Translations under genes and position numbers: made by a program
Source: Daphnia pulex
Lineage: Eukaryota > Arthropoda > Branchiopoda > Diplostraca > Daphniidae
DNA length: 64,000 nt
Assembly: GCF_021134715.1 (NCBI RefSeq)
Contig: NC_060018.1
Location: forward strand, 8,387,501-8,451,500
Reading direction: 5' to 3'
Notes under the pieces: generated by a model
Seen by the model: the letters and a program-made list of their open reading frames with translations, nothing else
What the model was told of the DNA's origin: nothing
Database searches by the model: none
Shown: piece by piece, positions 38,511 to 49,462 of the stretch
How positions within the stretch are numbered: the first letter of the stretch is position 1
Layout: each line of letters opens with the position of its first letter

Positions 38511-38681
38511 ATGTGGTCCATGAAACAAGACACTTGTGTTCATGATTCGCAAGAACACAACAAGGAAATCTACACCCAAAAATGGAGTCCTACCGGCCTT
38601 GGAACAAAAAACCCAAACATGAATCTGATTTTGGTTAGCGCTTCGTTTGACTCGACCGTTCGATTGTGGGACGTTGAGCTG
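38511..38681 (+). pseudogene. Isolated TBL1/ebi WD-repeat exon
   Basis: One exon encodes [20 protein letters not shown], then [13 protein letters not shown], then [15 protein letters not shown], with a donor (CTG|GTATAT) after it. This is the characteristic insertion-bearing WD repeat of TBL1/TBL1XR1 (Drosophila ebi), part of the NCoR/SMRT corepressor complex. The preceding 75 bp ends in AG but carries stops. No other WD repeat, F-box-like or LisH segment is found in the window. I read it as a relic fragment of a duplicated TBL1 gene. Confidence 0.75.
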
Positions 38682-40351
38682 GTATATTTTCTGTTTTGAC
38701 GTTGATAAAAATATTTTGATTTGATTTGTCAATAAAAATAAGAATATGTTTTATAAATCAGTTGTCTACCACGTGTTTTATTTTTTGAAATTTCCCCCAA
38801 TTATGATTTTTAGGTGGTCTGATGTTTTATGGTATTATTAAACTGTATACTCAATAAACAGGATAGTAATTTAAAATCAGTGATTGCTTAAAATCAGTGA
38901 TTGTAAGTCTGAATAACCTCGATATTCATAGATGTCTTTCTCTCTCTTTGATGGTACCTTCAGAAGAGTCACAATCCGAGAGCCAGAAGCCAATAAATCA
39001 GTTGTTGGGTTCAGGCGCAGATGAAAACTTCAGATTCATGGCCACGAAGTACAGTTGATTTGCTGGCAGGTATCTCTACTCCTGTTTCCTCTTCCCAGCC
39101 TTCATTAAATAGTTGAAGGGAAAATAAGTAAGCAGTTCAGGGGATCAAAAAAAAGTAGTGACTATCTTACGATTGGAATGCATGGGTTCATCTCCATTGG
39201 AATTTGGTGGTTCTGTCTTTACCACTTATGGTTTCTGTTTGTTCTGTGTTTGCTGTTGACGACTTGCAACAACATCAGCAGGCATCACAGCATCAATGAG
39301 TGATAAGCTTTCCATGGGTTGTTCCGAACCATCCTGAAAAACAAAAACATAAGAGTAAAAATTTGGTGGTAGATAAATTTCATCATATTAAAATTGTCAC
39401 ACACATCTCCAACACTGATCTCAGACCCTTCTGGATGATGGAGAGAAGGGCTGCTGTTGGTACCAATTGATGTTGGATTGTGAAATATGTGACTCTATGC
39501 CAAAGGTGTAAGCAGAATGCTGAAAACCTATTTGAAAGGTAATCAGCAGCGATCATGACGCCATCAGGGTAGGCCAATCATGACGCTACCTATTCACACA
39601 AGTTGATAATAACAATAGTATTAACTAAAGATTGAAAATAACATGATAGAATTCTCTAACATACCCGAATTGAAGGTAAACGCCTTACTCCAGCGATAGC
39701 ATCCACAGACCACGCTATTGATGACGCTTGATGTGTTAGCGTCTGCTATGTGTGTGAATCGATTTGAAATGAAAATGATTCAGAATCGAATTCTTACAGA
39801 TCAAATGTAACGAAAATTGCAATTCAAATTTTAAAATGATTAAAAATAAAATGTACACATGTTGTAAAAATAAAATACACATGTTGAAGCTATTTTAATT
39901 TCCCGAAGGGATTTAGGGCGAGGCATTTTGGGGTTGGTGGGGTTGGAGGAAAAAATGGAAACGAATGAAATTCGCCTGCTAAGCTCAATAGATGGCTTTG
40001 GACTTTGGAGATGAATGAAATTCGCATGCCAAGCGCAATAGATGGCTTTGGAGATGATGAAATTCGCCTGCCAAGCACAATAGATGGATTTTGAGTTTTC
40101 TTAAGTTACATAGAACTAATTCGGGAAAGAATTTTAAGGATTAATAATTACGGATAAAAATGTTCTGCTAACATTTTTATGCCATAGCATTCCATTTGTC
40201 GTAATTATTGAATTATTTAAAAAATGAAAAAGAAATAAACGGCAGCCACAATTTCAACTTGGTAAAATAAAAACAAAGCAGACGACTTAATCTCATACCT
40301 TCTTCTTCTTTGACAACTTTTTTGAGATATCAAAATGACTAGAAGTTGCAG
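38682..40351. other. Non-coding stretch with short repeats
   Basis: No gene is supported. It contains a small tandem repeat (39963-40089) and scattered ATGACGC words around 39550-39740. The rest is AT-rich sequence between the TBL1 relic and the TBCD pseudogene. Confidence 0.4.
39963..40089. repeat. Three-copy tandem repeat
   Basis: A unit of about 36-50 bp built on GAAATTCGCCTGCCAAGC and ACAATAGATGGCTTTG occurs three times in a row with small changes and length differences. There is no coding signal. Confidence 0.65.
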
Positions 40352-40652
40352 ATGAGTGCACCGAAAAAGAAATCTATGTCATTTGACTTGGGTGCTCAAA
40401 AGAATCATTTACTGAGCACTCGGAGGTTGAAAAACTCATTGACGAACTGAGGACGTCAGCCCAACATCAGACAAACCAAACGGATATTCGTTTAGTGGAG
40501 AGAAACTGGCAAAGGTTTTCGTTCATTCTAGATCAATACCAAGAGCAACCACATTTGATCGATTCACACCTCGATGGACTACTCACTAAAATCATCAACA
40601 TCATTCGAGAGGAAGTGCTGGATTATGAGGTGAAACATGTGGGGCCTATGAC

Positions 40653-40765
40653 GTTCCGGCCCTATACCATTCCGGCCCTACCATTCCGGCCCAAATTTGG
40701 AAAATTTACGCTAGGGCCAGAAGGGTGTCCTTTCCGGCCCCAATTTTTGAAAACCCTTCCGGCCC
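40653..40765 (+). repeat. TTCCGGCCC subterminal repeat cluster
   Basis: Within about 110 bp, TTCCGGCCC occurs five times with A/T-rich spacers, plus an inverted-like AGGGCCAGAAGG. Clustered short words at one end are typical of transposon subterminal binding sites; this fits the left end of the element carrying the FLYWCH gene. A similar-looking but different cluster (CCTATTTCG, GGTCCTAT) ends another repeat at 61350-61450. Confidence 0.5.
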
Positions 40766-40858
40766 CATCTTTATATTTACTAGAAATAGTATACACAAAA
40801 TACCTTTTTATTAGTGGCAATGTTGCAAATAATGTCTAAATATTAATTAAAGGCAACA

Positions 40859-42857
40859 ATGCGAAGAACCTACCTAGTGCTTCTCTTATTCTCATTCTCA
40901 TTCTTTTCGAAAGCATGGGTACGTTAGGGGTATTCAAAACCATTCTTCTTTATTGCGTAATGTCTTGCATGGTATGCGATGAGGCGTTCGTTGGGCGAGC
41001 CCCTCAAAGCATACCTTGCCTCGTTTGTGCCGGACTCGTTTGCAGAATTTGCTACAACAGGCGGACTGGTCGTCGTCGTGACGGTAATCCGTGTTAACCA
41101 AATTGTTTGTTTTGTTATTATTAGTAAAAAAATTTATATTTATAAAGGTATTACTGCTCCTGAATTGTTAATTATGAAACGCAACAATGAGTGTTTTGGC
41201 TACCGGTGTGATCCACCGTGCATGCAAGTGGCTCCTTTATCAACAACTGGCAACGTAGCAACACCACCATTGGAACAGCTGTCAAATTTTCGTCCAAACA
41301 ATCTCCAAATTTTCCAAGTTTCTACTTCTCACCAGGTACCAGGTGTAGTTTACTTTTTAGATTGTAACAATTAGCTAACTTTCATTCCTTTTTTGTCACA
41401 GATTTTTGCTGGTGTCGAGCAACCCTTAGCCAGCCAGAGAAGTGTTTATGATGAATCTAGGCCTGCGTCTCAGGTACATTCATATTGTTTCACATTATAG
41501 ATTATAAGCTCTTGTTAAGTAATGCATATTTGTTATGTAGAGTGGTGCTGTGTGCGGTCCATTAACTAACATGCCAAGGCATGGCATTCTGGACCTCCTT
41601 CGAGGCTTGTACGTTGGACCTTCTCGTCCTGTATCTTCGATTTCACCAGTCAACCCGGTGTTATCAAACGTTGTTATCGGCTTTCTTCCGACGCCTTCTG
41701 AATGGGGAAGAGGAGTCGCAGCTATGCAAATCGTCAATGAAGCCAGCACACCTATTGAAGATGTCCACGGCCCGAGTGAGCTCTCGTACACAATACCATC
41801 AGGGAATGAAGCTTCCTCCCTACCATCAAGCGAATCTTCAAGGATGTCCGTCATTGCCGATCCGTCATTGAGTGGCTCTGCCTCTGATCCATCTTCGAGT
41901 GACTCTACGTCTGATCCATCTTCGAGTGACTCTACCTCTGATCCATCGTCGAGTGGCTCTACCTCTGATCCATCGTCGAGTGGCTCTACCTCTGATCCAT
42001 CGTCGAGTGGCTCTACCTCTGATCCATCGTCGAGTGGCTCTAACTCTGATCCATCGTCGAGTGGCTCGAATTCCGACCAATCTACAGCCAGCTCCAGTGG
42101 TTCGTTTTTCATCCGTCGGGGTGGTGAGGTAAAAAGAAAATTCCAACCTTGGTGTCGACCTTTTCCTTATGATGTTTTTACTAATTTAGGTGAAAGAATG
42201 GGTTGTCGTACAAGAAGCCGGACGCAAGTGCTCATCAATACTTATCCAAAATGGCTGTTATAAGCTAGGTGTGAAAAAAAGGAATAAGGATGGCCGGACA
42301 ATCAAGTGGCGATGTACGCGACGACAAAGAGGCGATTCCTGCCCTGCTAGGGTTACACAAGTAGACAATTCTTTCTTCGTTGACGTTCACCATTGTTGTA
42401 AGGCCGACCCTTCACTACAAGTTCATATTCCCCTTTACGCCCTTGCAAAGCAAAAGATTCGTGGCGATGTATTTGTCCCTGCAAATGATGTTGTAGAGCC
42501 CCTCATGTTTAAAGCATATAAGGCGATTCCGAGAAAACATAGAAGAAAACTGTTACCAAAAATGGGGAATGTTGGACGTGCTATTAACAGGGCTAGACAA
42601 GGCCTAAGACAAAAACCCCCACTAACTTGGACTTCACTTTTGAATTAAATCACGTCCCAAAAAAGTTTATCCGAAAGGACATCAGGTGGTTTGACGGGAA
42701 AGGGGTGTTGCAGAGAATTGTAATCATGGCGACCGACACCCAACTTAAAAAACTGAGGGTTGCAAAACGATGGGAAGTTGATGCCACATTTCAAATTGTC
42801 CCTGATCCCTTTTACCAGCTTTTTGCTGTTCACAGTTTCACACACAGCTCACCTTAA
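40859..42857 (+). pseudogene. FLYWCH zinc-finger/MULE transposase-like gene, broken
   Basis: Coding pieces with introns. A stretch starting near 41550 holds a Ser/Pro/Asp repeat (8 copies of a 9-residue unit) and splices at 42128 (GAG|gtaaaa) to 42190. That exon encodes a FLYWCH finger with the expected W-x-C, C-P-A-R and H-H residues (KWRCTRRQRGDSCPARV; VDVHHC). FLYWCH fingers commonly bind DNA ends of MULE-type transposons. In a C run at about 42616 the frame breaks (stop at 42646). The shifted frame continues with KLRVAKRWEVDATFQIVPDP, the start of a MULE DDE transposase, and ends at 42857. The rest of the catalytic domain is missing, although a short unidentified ORF (42898-43101) follows. 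Confidence 0.65.
41874..42085 (+). repeat. 27-bp coding tandem repeat (SDPSSSGST)
   Basis: About eight copies of a 27-bp unit encode S-D-P-S-S-S-G/D-S-T/N in one frame. Long ORFs in the other frames and on the opposite strand here are artefacts of the same repeat. Confidence 0.85.
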
Positions 42858-43849
42858 CCTTTACTTACTAATTGAATTGTTACACACAGAATCACAAATG
42901 GTCCCTTTCAAATCGTTTCTATTGGCAACCGATAAATTAGCAGAAAATCAAAAGAAAAGCACTTCTCATTTTACTTCTACTCTCTTTGCCTACTGGGAAA
43001 ATTTTAATACTGGGAAATATGACAGCGTCGAAACCCTGTATGAAGATTTAACAGATCTAATTTCTGATAATTATAAATACAATTTCAATCATAACATATA
43101 GTCTGAAGATGCTTAAGCGTAATGTTGTACACGTTTTATATTCTGTTTCTGTTTTGTCAAATAAAAGTACTAAATATTTAATTTTGTGGCCTTCCGATGC
43201 CTCTACTTTATATCGAAAGTCAGGGGCTACAAAGTTGTAGCAAGACATCTTCCTCATGAGGTAATGTACTATAGATTTTCCCTGTGATCTAATCGTCTAA
43301 ATCAAAATTCTTTCTAGACTGCCGATCTGGAGCCTTTGCTACATTACTTGGAAAACCAAGACCCTGGTGTGCAACTAAAATGGGAGACTCATTACGGCTT
43401 GCTTCTCTGGCTCAGCATTGTAGTTAAAATCCCATTCCACCTTCAGCGATTTGACACCAGCACTTCAGAGCCAATCATGGAAAGGTAAGAACAAATTAAA
43501 ATAATATTGATGTCTTTTGAATTAAGATGATTAAAATTTCTTTCAGAATTCTGAATGTCTGTAAGAAATACCTGGCTGGGACAACAAAAGCTCAGGACAT
43601 GGCCTTTTATGTATCGGCAATCTATCTTACAAGGCCTGATGTCAAAGATTCCTATCTACCGTGATTCATCAATTGGGCTTCTGAGGTTTGCCCTTTTGTT
43701 TTCAACTTGAAAATAACTGTCAAGCTTACTGTTTTCATTTCCAACAGGCTCTTACCAAAGATAGTGCTCAGTTCAAAAAAGGAGTTCTTTCAACGTTGGC
43801 CGGCGTATTCAAACATGGGCAAAGAGAACAAATGATGGAGCATGCACAT

Positions 43850-44140
43850 TGTAGAAAATGTAAAAGGGATGTTTCGGCGTGTCGGGCCGATTACTTACAG
43901 TTTTCAAAGTTGAATAAATTAGACACGAATCACCGTGTCCTGTTCCTCTCGTATATTTTAACACACTGATTATTGTACAGAAAAAATGGGGGGAAATAAC
44001 AATTGGGAGGAATGGAAATAATGAGCGAAGTTGGGGCCACCTATCGGGGGCCCCCTAGGCAATAGTCGCGTAGGTGCGCCGGTGTTGTTATGCGGCGCCC
44101 GGATCTCGTCGTCGTCTGTTGGAATGGAATATTCCTAACA
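43850..44140 (-). repeat. 3' LTR of the BEL/Pao element
   Basis: 291 bp, 290 of 291 identical to the 5' LTR. The pol ORF runs into it: the last 33 or so codons and the stop (44041) lie within this LTR. It is preceded on the plus strand by the CACAT target duplication. Confidence 0.96.
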
Positions 44141-47100
44141 CACTCCCCACCAGAGCCCGTAGCATCCGGCTCGACATCTTCGGCGACGTCGTCCGGTTCT
44201 TCGGTAGCTGGCGTAGCGTCTCCGACATCGAGATCGATTTCTTGTTCTGGTGTAGTTGGGTTTGGATCCTCTTCCGGCTCCTGGATCGGTTCCGGATTTC
44301 CAATTTCGACGTCTTCGGCGAGGTCTTCTCGCAGCTCTATGGGGTGAAGACATTGAATGGCTCTATTAATTAAATTACCATTTGGAACCTTGAGCATGAC
44401 AGAGCGGATGAGTCCGTCGCGGCTTGGAATCAGTTCCTTCACTACTCCGGTAGACCACATGAGTCGTTTGGAGTTTTCGTCGTGGATAACGACGACTTCT
44501 CCTAGGCGGATCTTCCTTCCGGATTTTCCTTTGGAGTGGAAGTTGTCTAGTTGGAGTAGATAATCGTCGACGAATCTAGCACAGATGTCAGCGACATATT
44601 CCCTCCTGTTCTTGTCCATCTCTTGTAGTACGATGCTGGTCGATGTTGGAGCTAGCAAGTTAACGGCTGGCTCCGGATCGGCACGAGTAGAACGTCTGTT
44701 GTTTAGAAATTGGTTTGGAGTTATCGGAAGTGGATCGTCAGCTCCTTCCCCAATATGGCTGAGTGGGCGGGCGTTGATTACGCTCTCGATTTCTGCTAGA
44801 CTCGCTTCAAGTTCCATGTAGTCAAGGCAGGCTCGACCGTTGGAGCGTCGCAGCAGATCCTTGACGCTCCTCACCATCCGTTCCCAGAATCCTCCCCACC
44901 ATGGCGCTAGGCTGGCGGAAAATATCCAAAGGGTTTTTCTGGACGCGAGGAAATCTTGAATGGTTGGATCGGCATGGATAGTTCTCAGGAATCGTTCAAC
45001 ACATCGGAAAGTTTGCGCGTTGTCCGAATACATCACTGAGACGGGTCCTCGTCTAGCTGCGAATTTTCTGAAGGCTAGTAAGAAGGAACGCGCCGTCATA
45101 TCGGGTAGTAATTCCAGGTGAACCGCTCGAGTGACTGCACACGTAAAAAGACAAACATAACTTTTAAGATGGTTCGTTTTCTTAGCTTTAGTTGTTGTTG
45201 TTAAAATGTCTTGGATTTCGACATCTTCTTCGATTGAATCCTCTTCGCCTACGATTAGAGCTTCGATTGGAGCGTCTCCTTCAGTGGGTGGCTCCTCGAT
45301 TTGTTCTTCAGTTGGATCGTCTGCTGGCGTCGGATCCTGGACGCCTGGTGGAGCTTTCCTTTTCTTCCTTCGCTGTGCTGGTTTGTACAGCAGTGGTCCA
45401 GCGAAATCGACTCCTGTAACGTGAAAAGATTGTGCATGTTTGAGTCGGTTTAAAGGAAGAGGGGCTGCTAATTCCTGGAATGGTGGTGATGTCAGCTTTT
45501 TACATTCCACACAATAAGTAAACAAAGTCTTTTTCACTTGCTGTCGTCCTTTAACTATCCAGAATTTTTCTTTCAACTCTGATAGTGTCACCTTTGCTCC
45601 TGCATGTAGTAGCGACTCGTGTTTGTCTGTAATTAAGAAAGTGATTACTATATGTGATGCAGGAAGCAAAATTGGGGGATCGATGTTTCTATCTCTTAGG
45701 GCAAGTGATACTCTCCCATGGATTCGAACGAGACGGTCTCTGGCGTCCCAGATTGGAAAAAGTGCAGCGATTTTCTCCTTGGGCTGGATTGTGTTGTCTA
45801 ACTGTAGCGATTCAAACGCCTTAGGATACCGCTCTCGTTGGAGCTGTCTGTAGATCGTTAGTTCCGCTTCATCCAGCTCCTCTCTGGATAATCTTGTAAT
45901 CCGGATAACTTTTCCACTTCCTTTTCCATCTGGTCCAATTGCCTTTATCGACTCCATTCGTTCTGGACCGGGAGGTCTGAGCTTCTTTTGACTCCTGCTG
46001 AGGAATCGTGAGACCCAGGCTGTACGTCTTAACAGTCGATTCCAGGTGGAAATTTTGTCGAGATTCCAGTCGACGGAGGCTGTTGGAATTGCGATGGCTG
46101 CTGTTGTGCTGACCGTCGTACTCCTTGCTTCCGATTCCATTTCGGACTGGATTGTTTGTGGAATTTGGTCGTTGGGAGAATCTGGCCATTCCGTTTCTTC
46201 TCCTTTGAGCCAAATCGGGCCGTTCCACCAAAGAGTTGAGGTTACCAGCGTTGGCGCTGGCGCTCCCCGCGAGGCAAGATCGGCCGGATTTTGGAGACCT
46301 GGACAGTGTCTCCACCACTCGGGCTGTGAAAATTTTCGTATCGTCTCCACTTGGTTTCGGACGAATGGTTTCCATTTGTTCGGCTCTCCTCTAATCCATC
46401 CTAGTGCAACTAAGGAGTCCGACCAGTAGATAGTTCTCCAATACTGGATTTGCATTGCGTTTTTTACAACTTCGCCTAAACGTACGGCTAAAAGTGAGCT
46501 CAGCAATTCTAAACGCGGTAAAGTTACTTTTTTCTTAGGTAGAGGTGCAACTCTCGTCTTGCTGGCCAGTAGGATGATGAGTGGATCTTCTTGTCCTTTT
46601 TGGAGTCGGGCGTAGGCTACGGCTCCATACGCTGCTTCAGAAGCGTCTCCGAAGACGTGAATTTCGTGTGAGGTGACTTTTTCGGATAGTCCGATCCATC
46701 GTGGAATTTGTAGTTCGGTGAAATCGGCGAGACCAGTCATCACTATCTTCCAAGATTTTTGGATATCGGCTGGAGCTGCTTGGTCCCAACCTATCTCCTT
46801 TTCCCAGAGCTTCTGGTAAATAATCTTTAATAAAAGTACAGTGGGAGATAAAAATCCAATTGGATCAAAAATCCTTGCCGAGATACTGAGTATCTTTCTT
46901 TTGGTGATTTCCGATCCCACTTCTTCTACTGCTTGGATGATGGATGCTGGGTCGAATTTGAACGAATCGGATCCGGTGTCCCACCGGATTCCTAACACCT
47001 TCTGTTGGCCGTCCAAGGCTGGGGAGAGTAGGCCTACGACTTGATTCGATAGTCCTTTCTCCTTCAGGTGTTGTTTTAGGTCTTCGTTGTTGGTTGCCCA

Positions 47101-49398
47101 GCTTCTCATGTTGAGTTGGGCGTCACTAAAGATTTCGTCCGTTTCGTCGACTCTTTTCTTGGCGATCGATAAATTGTTTGCTCCGCCGAGGTAATCGTCA
47201 ACGTACAAACTTTCTTCCAGCTGTTGAATAGTTTCTGGAAAACGAGACTTTAGTGATTTGAAATGTTTGTTAATTGTAACACGTAGGAGAAAGGGGCTAG
47301 AACTAAGGCCAAAGGGCACTCTCTTCCACTTGTAGGCAATTAGAGGCGATCCAGCCACTGCTGGATCCCTGGGCCATAAAAACCTGATTGCTTCAGCGTC
47401 TTCCGGCTGCAGGGCGATGTTTAGAAAAGCCTTTTCTATGTCGGCAATCCAGGCAATCTCGTACTTTCTGAAGCGTAATAGCACTGATAGGAGATCGGGA
47501 TTGAGATTTGGTCCGGTCTCCAACACGTCGTTCAGACTTGGTCCAAATTTCGTTTTTGCTGCTCCATCAAAGACGGGTCTGATTTTCGTCGTTGATTTGT
47601 CGCCTCTGAAGATCGGATGATGTGGGAGATAGGTGTGAAGCTCTTCGTAGTCCATGTTCGCCTCCTCGACGAATTTGCTGTCGATGAGCTTTTGGATTTC
47701 TGCGTGGTAATTCACCAAGTCTCCTGGATTTTTTCTCAATCTTGTTATTGTGCTTTCCACTCTTCCGGTGGCCAACGGGAGATTTTTCTGAAGTCTCCAC
47801 TTGTCAGTTGTCCAAGGGATCGGTGTACAGTATCTTCCATCTGGCCATCTCGTTATTTTTTCGTCAAAGAAATCGAAGCGATCCTCCGACTCCACTGCAT
47901 CAGCGCCTTCAAGGTTCGCGAAGTTTTCTATTTTCCAAAAAAGGGAAAGGTCGAAATTAGTAGCAACTTGTTCTTCCTTCTCAAACCATTTACTATCTGC
48001 TTCTCCGCTGGATCCGATTGGGGCATCCGAGAATGACGCTCCTATTGGTAGATTTTGGGGACTGGCCGTTCCAGTCTCCTTTTCCATTGGAATTTTGTTT
48101 GCTTGAGTTGAAAGGATTTTTCTTTTTTGGCTACTAGTCGCGAATGTTGACGTAATCTGTGGAATCGGATAACTTGACGTTAAGATTAAATTTTGAATCA
48201 CTTGAGTTCCTGTCTTCGATTTTGTTTCTTGTGATGGTCCAGCAATCATTCTTCCGAGTTTCGTTTGAAACGCTCGTAATCCGCACGGACTCTGTATGGC
48301 GGCTTCATTCGACATGATTTGGAACATCTGGTCCCTTCCAACTAAAATTCCAATTGGCTGATCTTCGGTGTGTGCCATCTCGAATCTGTCGTCGGCTAAT
48401 TTTTCGTTTTGGATCCAGAGGCTGCTTGCGAATTCGTTTCCTACGTACGGGCCGGAATCTGCAATGTGATCTGATTCTAAAGCCATTAATGTAACTTTTG
48501 GGGCGCCTTGCCAGGTGCCCCTTACTTGCATTTCGACGTTTTTTGTCATTTCGGGCTTGCTGGGTTCCTTTTTCTTGAACACTCTTGTGCTGATGTTTTC
48601 CACCGCTACTGTCTTCATATTAAGTTGCGATGAGAGTGATTTCAACACCCAGGAACGATGACTCCCGTCGTCTGCAAATAAAATCGCTCTTGTTTCGTTA
48701 CCGTTCTGGCCGCTGATGATAACTGTTGCCGTTTTCAGCATCAATTGTCCAAAGGTGCTTGCACAGGCTGTAGTTGTTGTAGTTGGACTGCTGGCCATGA
48801 TGCTTGCTGCCGTTGTTGGGTTGGGGACTCTGACGTCTCCTTTGTCGCAGAGAGAGGTGTGGTGTCTTCCTCCGCACTTGTTGCAGTTCCGGGTGGATGT
48901 GCAATCCTTCAGCTCGTGCTTTGATCCAAAGCAATTGACGCACCTTTTTAGATCAAAAATTATCTTCTTCCTTTCCGCCAGTCCTTTCGGACATTTTGTC
49001 GGCCAGTGAATTTGGCTGCAGAAAATGCAGGGCCTTTCACATACAATCCAGCTTGGGTTAAATTTAACGTTTTTACTTTTTAAGGAGGATTTGACCTGAG
49101 GGGCTGGGCTTGCTTTGGCTCCTATTGCCAGTTGTGATGCTGTTGCTGGCGATGGATTTGCCGGTTTGGGCTGTTTAGGAGCTGGAGACGATTTCTCCTT
49201 TTCCACACCTTTGATTCGGTTGAACCTTTCGGCCGCATCGATTTGATCTCCAATGAATTTGATGACCATCTCGATGTCCGTTGATTTGTTTGTTGGCGAT
49301 TTTGCCCATTCTTGTTGGAGCCTGGTAGGAATTAATTTGATTAATCTTGCTCCGAGGAGTCCTCCGAAGGAGCTTGTGGGGACTCCTAACGTTTCCAA
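44041..49398 (-). CDS. BEL/Pao Pol polyprotein (part of Gag, protease, RT, RNase H, integrase)
   Basis: A single open frame of 1785 codons. In order: the C-terminal part of Gag; zinc-binding clusters at about residues 120-184 (CERPCIFC; CVNCFGSKHELKDC; CNKCGGRHHTSLC); and a retropepsin-like aspartic protease at about 238 (LFADDGSHRSW, the family's D-D/E-G form). Reverse transcriptase follows (WIADIEKAFLN; catalytic YVDD at about 733), then RNase H (HVFGDASEAAYGAVAYA, about 913). Integrase comes next, with a His/Cys finger and a DDE core (VDFAGPLL about 1331; SDNAQTF about 1456; WWGGFWERMVRSVKDLL). A C-terminal DUF5641-type domain (LGEVVVIHDENSKR) ends the protein. No internal stop is present. 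The annotated first Met is not the natural start, because Gag sequence continues upstream in other frames. Confidence 0.95.
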   Translation of the reverse strand: METLGVPTSSFGGLLGARLIKLIPTRLQQEWAKSPTNKSTDIEMVIKFIGDQIDAAERFNRIKGVEKEKSSPAPKQPKPANPSPATASQLAIGAKASPAPQVKSSLKSKNVKFNPSWIVCERPCIFCSQIHWPTKCPKGLAERKKIIFDLKRCVNCFGSKHELKDCTSTRNCNKCGGRHHTSLCDKGDVRVPNPTTAASIMASSPTTTTTACASTFGQLMLKTATVIISGQNGNETRAILFADDGSHRSWVLKSLSSQLNMKTVAVENISTRVFKKKEPSKPEMTKNVEMQVRGTWQGAPKVTLMALESDHIADSGPYVGNEFASSLWIQNEKLADDRFEMAHTEDQPIGILVGRDQMFQIMSNEAAIQSPCGLRAFQTKLGRMIAGPSQETKSKTGTQVIQNLILTSSYPIPQITSTFATSSQKRKILSTQANKIPMEKETGTASPQNLPIGASFSDAPIGSSGEADSKWFEKEEQVATNFDLSLFWKIENFANLEGADAVESEDRFDFFDEKITRWPDGRYCTPIPWTTDKWRLQKNLPLATGRVESTITRLRKNPGDLVNYHAEIQKLIDSKFVEEANMDYEELHTYLPHHPIFRGDKSTTKIRPVFDGAAKTKFGPSLNDVLETGPNLNPDLLSVLLRFRKYEIAWIADIEKAFLNIALQPEDAEAIRFLWPRDPAVAGSPLIAYKWKRVPFGLSSSPFLLRVTINKHFKSLKSRFPETIQQLEESLYVDDYLGGANNLSIAKKRVDETDEIFSDAQLNMRSWATNNEDLKQHLKEKGLSNQVVGLLSPALDGQQKVLGIRWDTGSDSFKFDPASIIQAVEEVGSEITKRKILSISARIFDPIGFLSPTVLLLKIIYQKLWEKEIGWDQAAPADIQKSWKIVMTGLADFTELQIPRWIGLSEKVTSHEIHVFGDASEAAYGAVAYARLQKGQEDPLIILLASKTRVAPLPKKKVTLPRLELLSSLLAVRLGEVVKNAMQIQYWRTIYWSDSLVALGWIRGEPNKWKPFVRNQVETIRKFSQPEWWRHCPGLQNPADLASRGAPAPTLVTSTLWWNGPIWLKGEETEWPDSPNDQIPQTIQSEMESEARSTTVSTTAAIAIPTASVDWNLDKISTWNRLLRRTAWVSRFLSRSQKKLRPPGPERMESIKAIGPDGKGSGKVIRITRLSREELDEAELTIYRQLQRERYPKAFESLQLDNTIQPKEKIAALFPIWDARDRLVRIHGRVSLALRDRNIDPPILLPASHIVITFLITDKHESLLHAGAKVTLSELKEKFWIVKGRQQVKKTLFTYCVECKKLTSPPFQELAAPLPLNRLKHAQSFHVTGVDFAGPLLYKPAQRRKKRKAPPGVQDPTPADDPTEEQIEEPPTEGDAPIEALIVGEEDSIEEDVEIQDILTTTTKAKKTNHLKSYVCLFTCAVTRAVHLELLPDMTARSFLLAFRKFAARRGPVSVMYSDNAQTFRCVERFLRTIHADPTIQDFLASRKTLWIFSASLAPWWGGFWERMVRSVKDLLRRSNGRACLDYMELEASLAEIESVINARPLSHIGEGADDPLPITPNQFLNNRRSTRADPEPAVNLLAPTSTSIVLQEMDKNRREYVADICARFVDDYLLQLDNFHSKGKSGRKIRLGEVVVIHDENSKRLMWSTGVVKELIPSRDGLIRSVMLKVPNGNLINRAIQCLHPIELREDLAEDVEIGNPEPIQEPEEDPNPTTPEQEIDLDVGDATPATEEPDDVAEDVEPDATGSGGECVRNIPFQQTTTRSGRRITTPAHLRDYCLGGPR

Positions 49399-49462
49399 CG
49401 CGCTGATGTGCGATTGGAGATTCAGCTGGAAGCTCCTTAGAGCTGGAACGTCGTTCCCGTCC

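Larger units (their letters stand above)
40645..43150. mobile_element. Decayed MULE-like DNA transposon with FLYWCH gene
   Basis: Occupies the intron between the first two TBCD exons. The left edge is a cluster of TTCCGGCCC words (40653-40765). Inside is a multi-exon gene with a FLYWCH zinc finger and the start of a MULE-type transposase. I could not find the matching right terminus or a target duplication, so the right boundary is approximate and set by the next TBCD exon. The transposase is incomplete, so the copy is inactive. Confidence 0.55.

Noticed and set aside
39545-39745. Possible duplicated boundary sequence shared with 56530-56600 flanking TBCD
   Set aside because: Only short ATGACGC-type words are shared; no continuous alignment could be made by eye.
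41495-42146. Long antisense and off-frame ORFs over 41.5-42.1 kb
   Set aside because: They are shadows of the 27-bp tandem repeat that encodes SDPSSSGST in the sense frame.
44057-44373. Plus-strand ORFs over the BEL pol gene
   Set aside because: They overlap the intact 1785-codon pol frame on the other strand and have no motif.
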